Below are positions 61,406 to 64,000 of a DNA stretch of 64,000 nucleotides, piece by piece. Position 1 is the stretch's first letter. Each line of letters begins with the position of its first letter. The translations under genes and the position numbers were made by a program. The stretch spans positions 992,001 through 1,056,000 of the forward strand of contig NZ_MTQN01000011.1 of NCBI RefSeq assembly GCF_001984195.1. The letters are read 5' to 3'. The notes under the pieces were generated by a model. It saw only the letters and a program-made list of their open reading frames with translations. It had not been told where the DNA came from and searched no databases. This DNA is from Kribbella sp. ALI-6-A (GTDB taxonomy: Bacteria; Actinomycetota; Actinomycetes; Propionibacteriales; Kribbellaceae).

Positions 61406-64000
61406 TCATCGCGGACTCAGCAGGAGGGTCCACATGTTCGCTGTCGAATTGGAACTGTTGGCCGTCGCGGTCAGCCCGCCCTGTGAACCGGTCGGCACCG
61501 CCGCGCCGCTGTCGGTGAGCAAGGTCGAGATGTGACCGCTCGGCGAGCCGAACGACGTACTGCGCACCTGCTCTCCCGCCGGAGCCGTCCACGCGGTCGT
61601 GGCCGACGACTTGTCGGCCCAGTACGACACCCGCCACGCGCCCGGCACGGTGCCGGCGACCACCGGTGTGGTGTGGGCCGCCCGGGTCACCGACTCGGTG
61701 GCCGAGGCGAAGGCCGCGACCGGACCCGACGAACTGGTCCCCGAGTACGCCGCGACGGTCAGACCGGCCTTGCTGTACGACGCCACGTTGACCGACACCG
61801 TCTGGCCGGCGTCGTTGGCGCCGGCCACCTTCTGCCAGACCCTGGTCACGAACCCCGAGCCGGTCACCGTCCGCAGCAACGACCAGCCGGTGACTCCGGT
61901 CGGCCCGGTCAGCGCTGCGGTGCTGTTCTGAGTGAAGAACAGCAGCAGCCCGTCGCCCGCGCTGGTCGTCGGCGGCACGGTCACCGAATGGGTCAGCGCG
62001 TTCTGGTTCGAGGCGTTCGCGCCGACGAACTCGATCGGGTTCGCCACGTTCGAGACCGTCTGTGGCCGGCTGTCCGTTCCGGTGGCCGCCTCGTTGTCGG
62101 TCACCGTCAGGGTCACCTGGTACGAGCCCGGCGCCGCATAGGTGTGCGCCGGCGACGGCCCGGTCGCGGTGGTTCCGTCGCCGAAGTCCCACGCGTACGA
62201 CGCGATGCTTCCGTCGGGATCGTTCGAGGTCAGCCCGGAGAACTCGCACTCGAGCAGGTCGCAGCTGCCGGTCCAGGCGGCCGAGGGACGGATGTTCGGC
62301 ACGGGACCGCTGCCGGCCAGCAGGAAGGTGCCCTGCGACCGCCAGTCCTGACCGTCGATCCCCGGCCCGCTCGTCACCACCGCGGTGCCGGCGACCGGGA
62401 CGTTGTTCGCGAAGTTCACCCGGTGCAGGTTGCCGTCGGTGCTGGTGCCCCAGTAGAGCTGGTTGCCGGAGCGGAACATGCCGGACACCTGGCTCCAGTT
62501 GACGCCGGTGAGGTTGCCGCTGGCCACGAACCGGGTGGCGCCGATCACCTGGCTCTCCGGCGTGAAGTAGCGGTAGTACAGCGACGACTGGCCGGCGACC
62601 GTGTAGAACAGGCGACCGTTGGCGAAGAACATGCCGGTTACGGAGCGCAGGTCGGTGGCGAACGCGGTGAGCCCGCGCAGGTTGACCGTCGTGGCCGGGC
62701 CGAAGGTGCTGCCGTTGAAGCTGCGCCGTGTGAGCGTGCCCTCGGCCGTACCGGAGTACAGGAAGCCGTCGATCATCACCGCGCCACGGGCCCCGGCGAA
62801 GCTCGTCGTGCCGGTGTTCACCGGACTGGCGGCGCCGGCCGTCGTTCCGTCGTACGAGCGGACGGTGGTGGTGCTGCCGAGGCGGTAGACCGGGCTGGGC
62901 AGCTGGCCGGTGTAGCCCGGCGGTGGGGTGAGCGGTGAGTTCGGGAACAGGGCGAGCCGGCCGTGGAACTCGTAGTTCTGCCCGGTCCGGTCGGTGTCGC
63001 TGCCCATCAGCAGTCCGCCCGGGACCGAGGTCAGGTCGAAGACCCCGACGCCGCGGGTGCGGGTCGGATTCCACGAGTACGGCAGGCCGTTCAGCGGGTC
63101 GAGCGCGGCCAGGCCTTCGCGGGAGACCGCGCCGGCCCCGGCGGAGTTGCTGCCGAACGGGTTGTTCACCCAGCGCTGGTGACCGCCGATGTAGACGGCG
63201 ACCCCCGTGATGCCGACGCTCCACAACGTGTCGCCGCCGGTGTAGTTGACCCACGACGGCTGCAGGTTGCTGCCGACCGCGTCGGTCTCCCAGCGCGAGG
63301 CCGAGTCGCAGAGCCGGTTCATCGGCGTACCGCCGGTGGTCACCACGACGAAGTAGGCGCCGTCCGGCGAGATGTCGATGTCGTGCACGTAGGTCCAGAA
63401 CTGGTCGGAGCAGTCGGGCTCGAACCGCGCGGTGTGCCAGTTGCGCACGGCCGCCGCCGGGCCGGACAGGTCGAGCATCGCGATCTGCACCCGACGCTGG
63501 CCGCCGACCAGCGAGAAGTTGCCGATCGCAACAAGCTTGCTGCCGTCCGGGGTGATGTCGAACTTGTCGACCTGCAGCTCGGCGCCGCGGACCGGGGCGG
63601 CGAAGGTGACGTTGACGAACGGGTCGACCGCGCCGGTGTCGGGGTTCACCGCGGCGAGCACGGTCCGGGTCTGGCCGCCCACCACGGTGAACAGGCCGCC
63701 GAGGTAGAGCCGGCCGCCGGACAGCTTGATGTCGTAGACCTGCCGATTGACGCTGGGACGGAACGAGGTGACCAGGCTGCCGTTGGTCAGGTCGACCCGG
63801 GCGAGCCGCGGCTGGCTGGTTCCGTTCACGGTGGTGAAGCTGCCGCCGAGATAGACCGACTGCCCGTCGGCGCTCGCGACCAGGGTGTCCACCGAGCCGT
63901 TCAGGACCGGCAGGAAACTGTTGTCGAGGGCACCGGTGGTCGCGTTGTAGGCGAAGATCGCCCGGCGACTGATCTGGGTGGAGCTGGTCGCCGACCGGAT
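61406..64000 (-). CDS. Exported-type beta-propeller protein with PKD domain (5' end missing)
   Basis: An open frame of 864 codons enters from the right edge; the start and any signal peptide lie outside. The first about 500 residues present carry propeller repeats of the same kind as in the 47227 and 49554 proteins (SVYLGGSFTTVNGTSQPRLARVD, LYLGGLFTVVGGQTRTVLAAV). A PKD domain follows (SGLTSNDPDGSIASYAWDFGDGTT, APGSYQVTLTVTDN; about residues 585-660), then a C-terminal domain of about 200 residues rich in Ser/Thr (TSAGDGLLLFFTQNS, SYSKAGLTVAAYSGTS), of a kind found at the ends of secreted actinomycete proteins. It is the third member of the propeller family here. Confidence 0.8.
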   Translation of the reverse strand: MRSATSSTQISRRAIFAYNATTGALDNSFLPVLNGSVDTLVASADGQSVYLGGSFTTVNGTSQPRLARVDLTNGSLVTSFRPSVNRQVYDIKLSGGRLYLGGLFTVVGGQTRTVLAAVNPDTGAVDPFVNVTFAAPVRGAELQVDKFDITPDGSKLVAIGNFSLVGGQRRVQIAMLDLSGPAAAVRNWHTARFEPDCSDQFWTYVHDIDISPDGAYFVVVTTGGTPMNRLCDSASRWETDAVGSNLQPSWVNYTGGDTLWSVGITGVAVYIGGHQRWVNNPFGSNSAGAGAVSREGLAALDPLNGLPYSWNPTRTRGVGVFDLTSVPGGLLMGSDTDRTGQNYEFHGRLALFPNSPLTPPPGYTGQLPSPVYRLGSTTTVRSYDGTTAGAASPVNTGTTSFAGARGAVMIDGFLYSGTAEGTLTRRSFNGSTFGPATTVNLRGLTAFATDLRSVTGMFFANGRLFYTVAGQSSLYYRYFTPESQVIGATRFVASGNLTGVNWSQVSGMFRSGNQLYWGTSTDGNLHRVNFANNVPVAGTAVVTSGPGIDGQDWRSQGTFLLAGSGPVPNIRPSAAWTGSCDLLECEFSGLTSNDPDGSIASYAWDFGDGTTATGPSPAHTYAAPGSYQVTLTVTDNEAATGTDSRPQTVSNVANPIEFVGANASNQNALTHSVTVPPTTSAGDGLLLFFTQNSTAALTGPTGVTGWSLLRTVTGSGFVTRVWQKVAGANDAGQTVSVNVASYSKAGLTVAAYSGTSSSGPVAAFASATESVTRAAHTTPVVAGTVPGAWRVSYWADKSSATTAWTAPAGEQVRSTSFGSPSGHISTLLTDSGAAVPTGSQGGLTATANSSNSTANMWTLLLSPR

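Overview
The window is high-GC DNA (about 70%) with frequent GTG/TTG starts, many 1-4 nt stop/start overlaps and actinobacterial gene neighbourhoods (ctaC-ctaD-ctaF, erpA, nadA, an LdtMt2-type L,D-transpeptidase lipoprotein). It is almost certainly the chromosome of an actinomycete. A Kribbella/Nocardioidaceae-like soil actinomycete is my best guess from gene content, but that is inference. No rRNA, tRNA, CRISPR, insertion sequence or phage gene was seen, and no gap between genes exceeds about 300 nt.

Left part, about 1-27.7 kb, is mostly housekeeping and metabolism. It holds the 5' part of an ABC exporter, an L,D-transpeptidase and the aa3 oxidase genes ctaC-ctaD-ctaF (all minus strand). Divergent from these are a cysteine desulfurase and a TusA-like sulfur carrier, then a GNAT acetyltransferase and a sirtuin. 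A very large secreted enzyme follows, carrying both an alpha-amylase and a pullulanase catalytic domain. After it come a lipid-kinase-like protein, a RibD/DHFR-like reductase, a serine hydrolase, an M20 peptidase, a VOC protein, an RNA/DNA methyltransferase, a TetR/MFS efflux pair with visible operators, ErpA, glycerate kinase, endonuclease V, an FAD amine-oxidase-like protein, NadA and one orphan protein.

Right part, about 27.7-64 kb, is a cell-surface polymer region. One minus-strand operon (27.7-30.5 kb) encodes two cytidylyltransferase-like proteins, a CDP-alcohol phosphatidyltransferase and a GT4 glycosyltransferase; another GT4 gene follows. Three paralogous exported right-handed beta-helix proteins (31989, 33914, 40619) surround a small uronate-catabolism island: UxaC, a fructuronate-reductase-type dehydrogenase, a PfkB/KDG-kinase-like protein and a LacI regulator with two palindromic operators. 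From 44 kb on there is a Wzx/Wzy-type exopolysaccharide locus. It includes a Wzy-like polymerase, a Wzz/BY-kinase-like protein without a recognisable Walker A, a translationally coupled operon (polyprenyl-phosphate sugar transferase, Fcl, Gmd, WecG/TagA, flippase), three exported beta-propeller proteins, an APS kinase fused to a degenerate ATP-sulfurylase-like domain, a TSUP permease, a CDP-glycerol glycerophosphotransferase-family enzyme and a LamG-like lipoprotein.

Taken together, the right half looks able to make a GDP-L-fucose-derived polymer, possibly carrying polyol-phosphate and perhaps sulfate, together with exported proteins that may bind or cut it. Regulatory features that stand out are a recurrent TANNNT-N6/7-start-codon (leaderless) promoter layout at six genes, several long hairpin terminators between convergent genes, a TetR operator set and a LacI operator pair.
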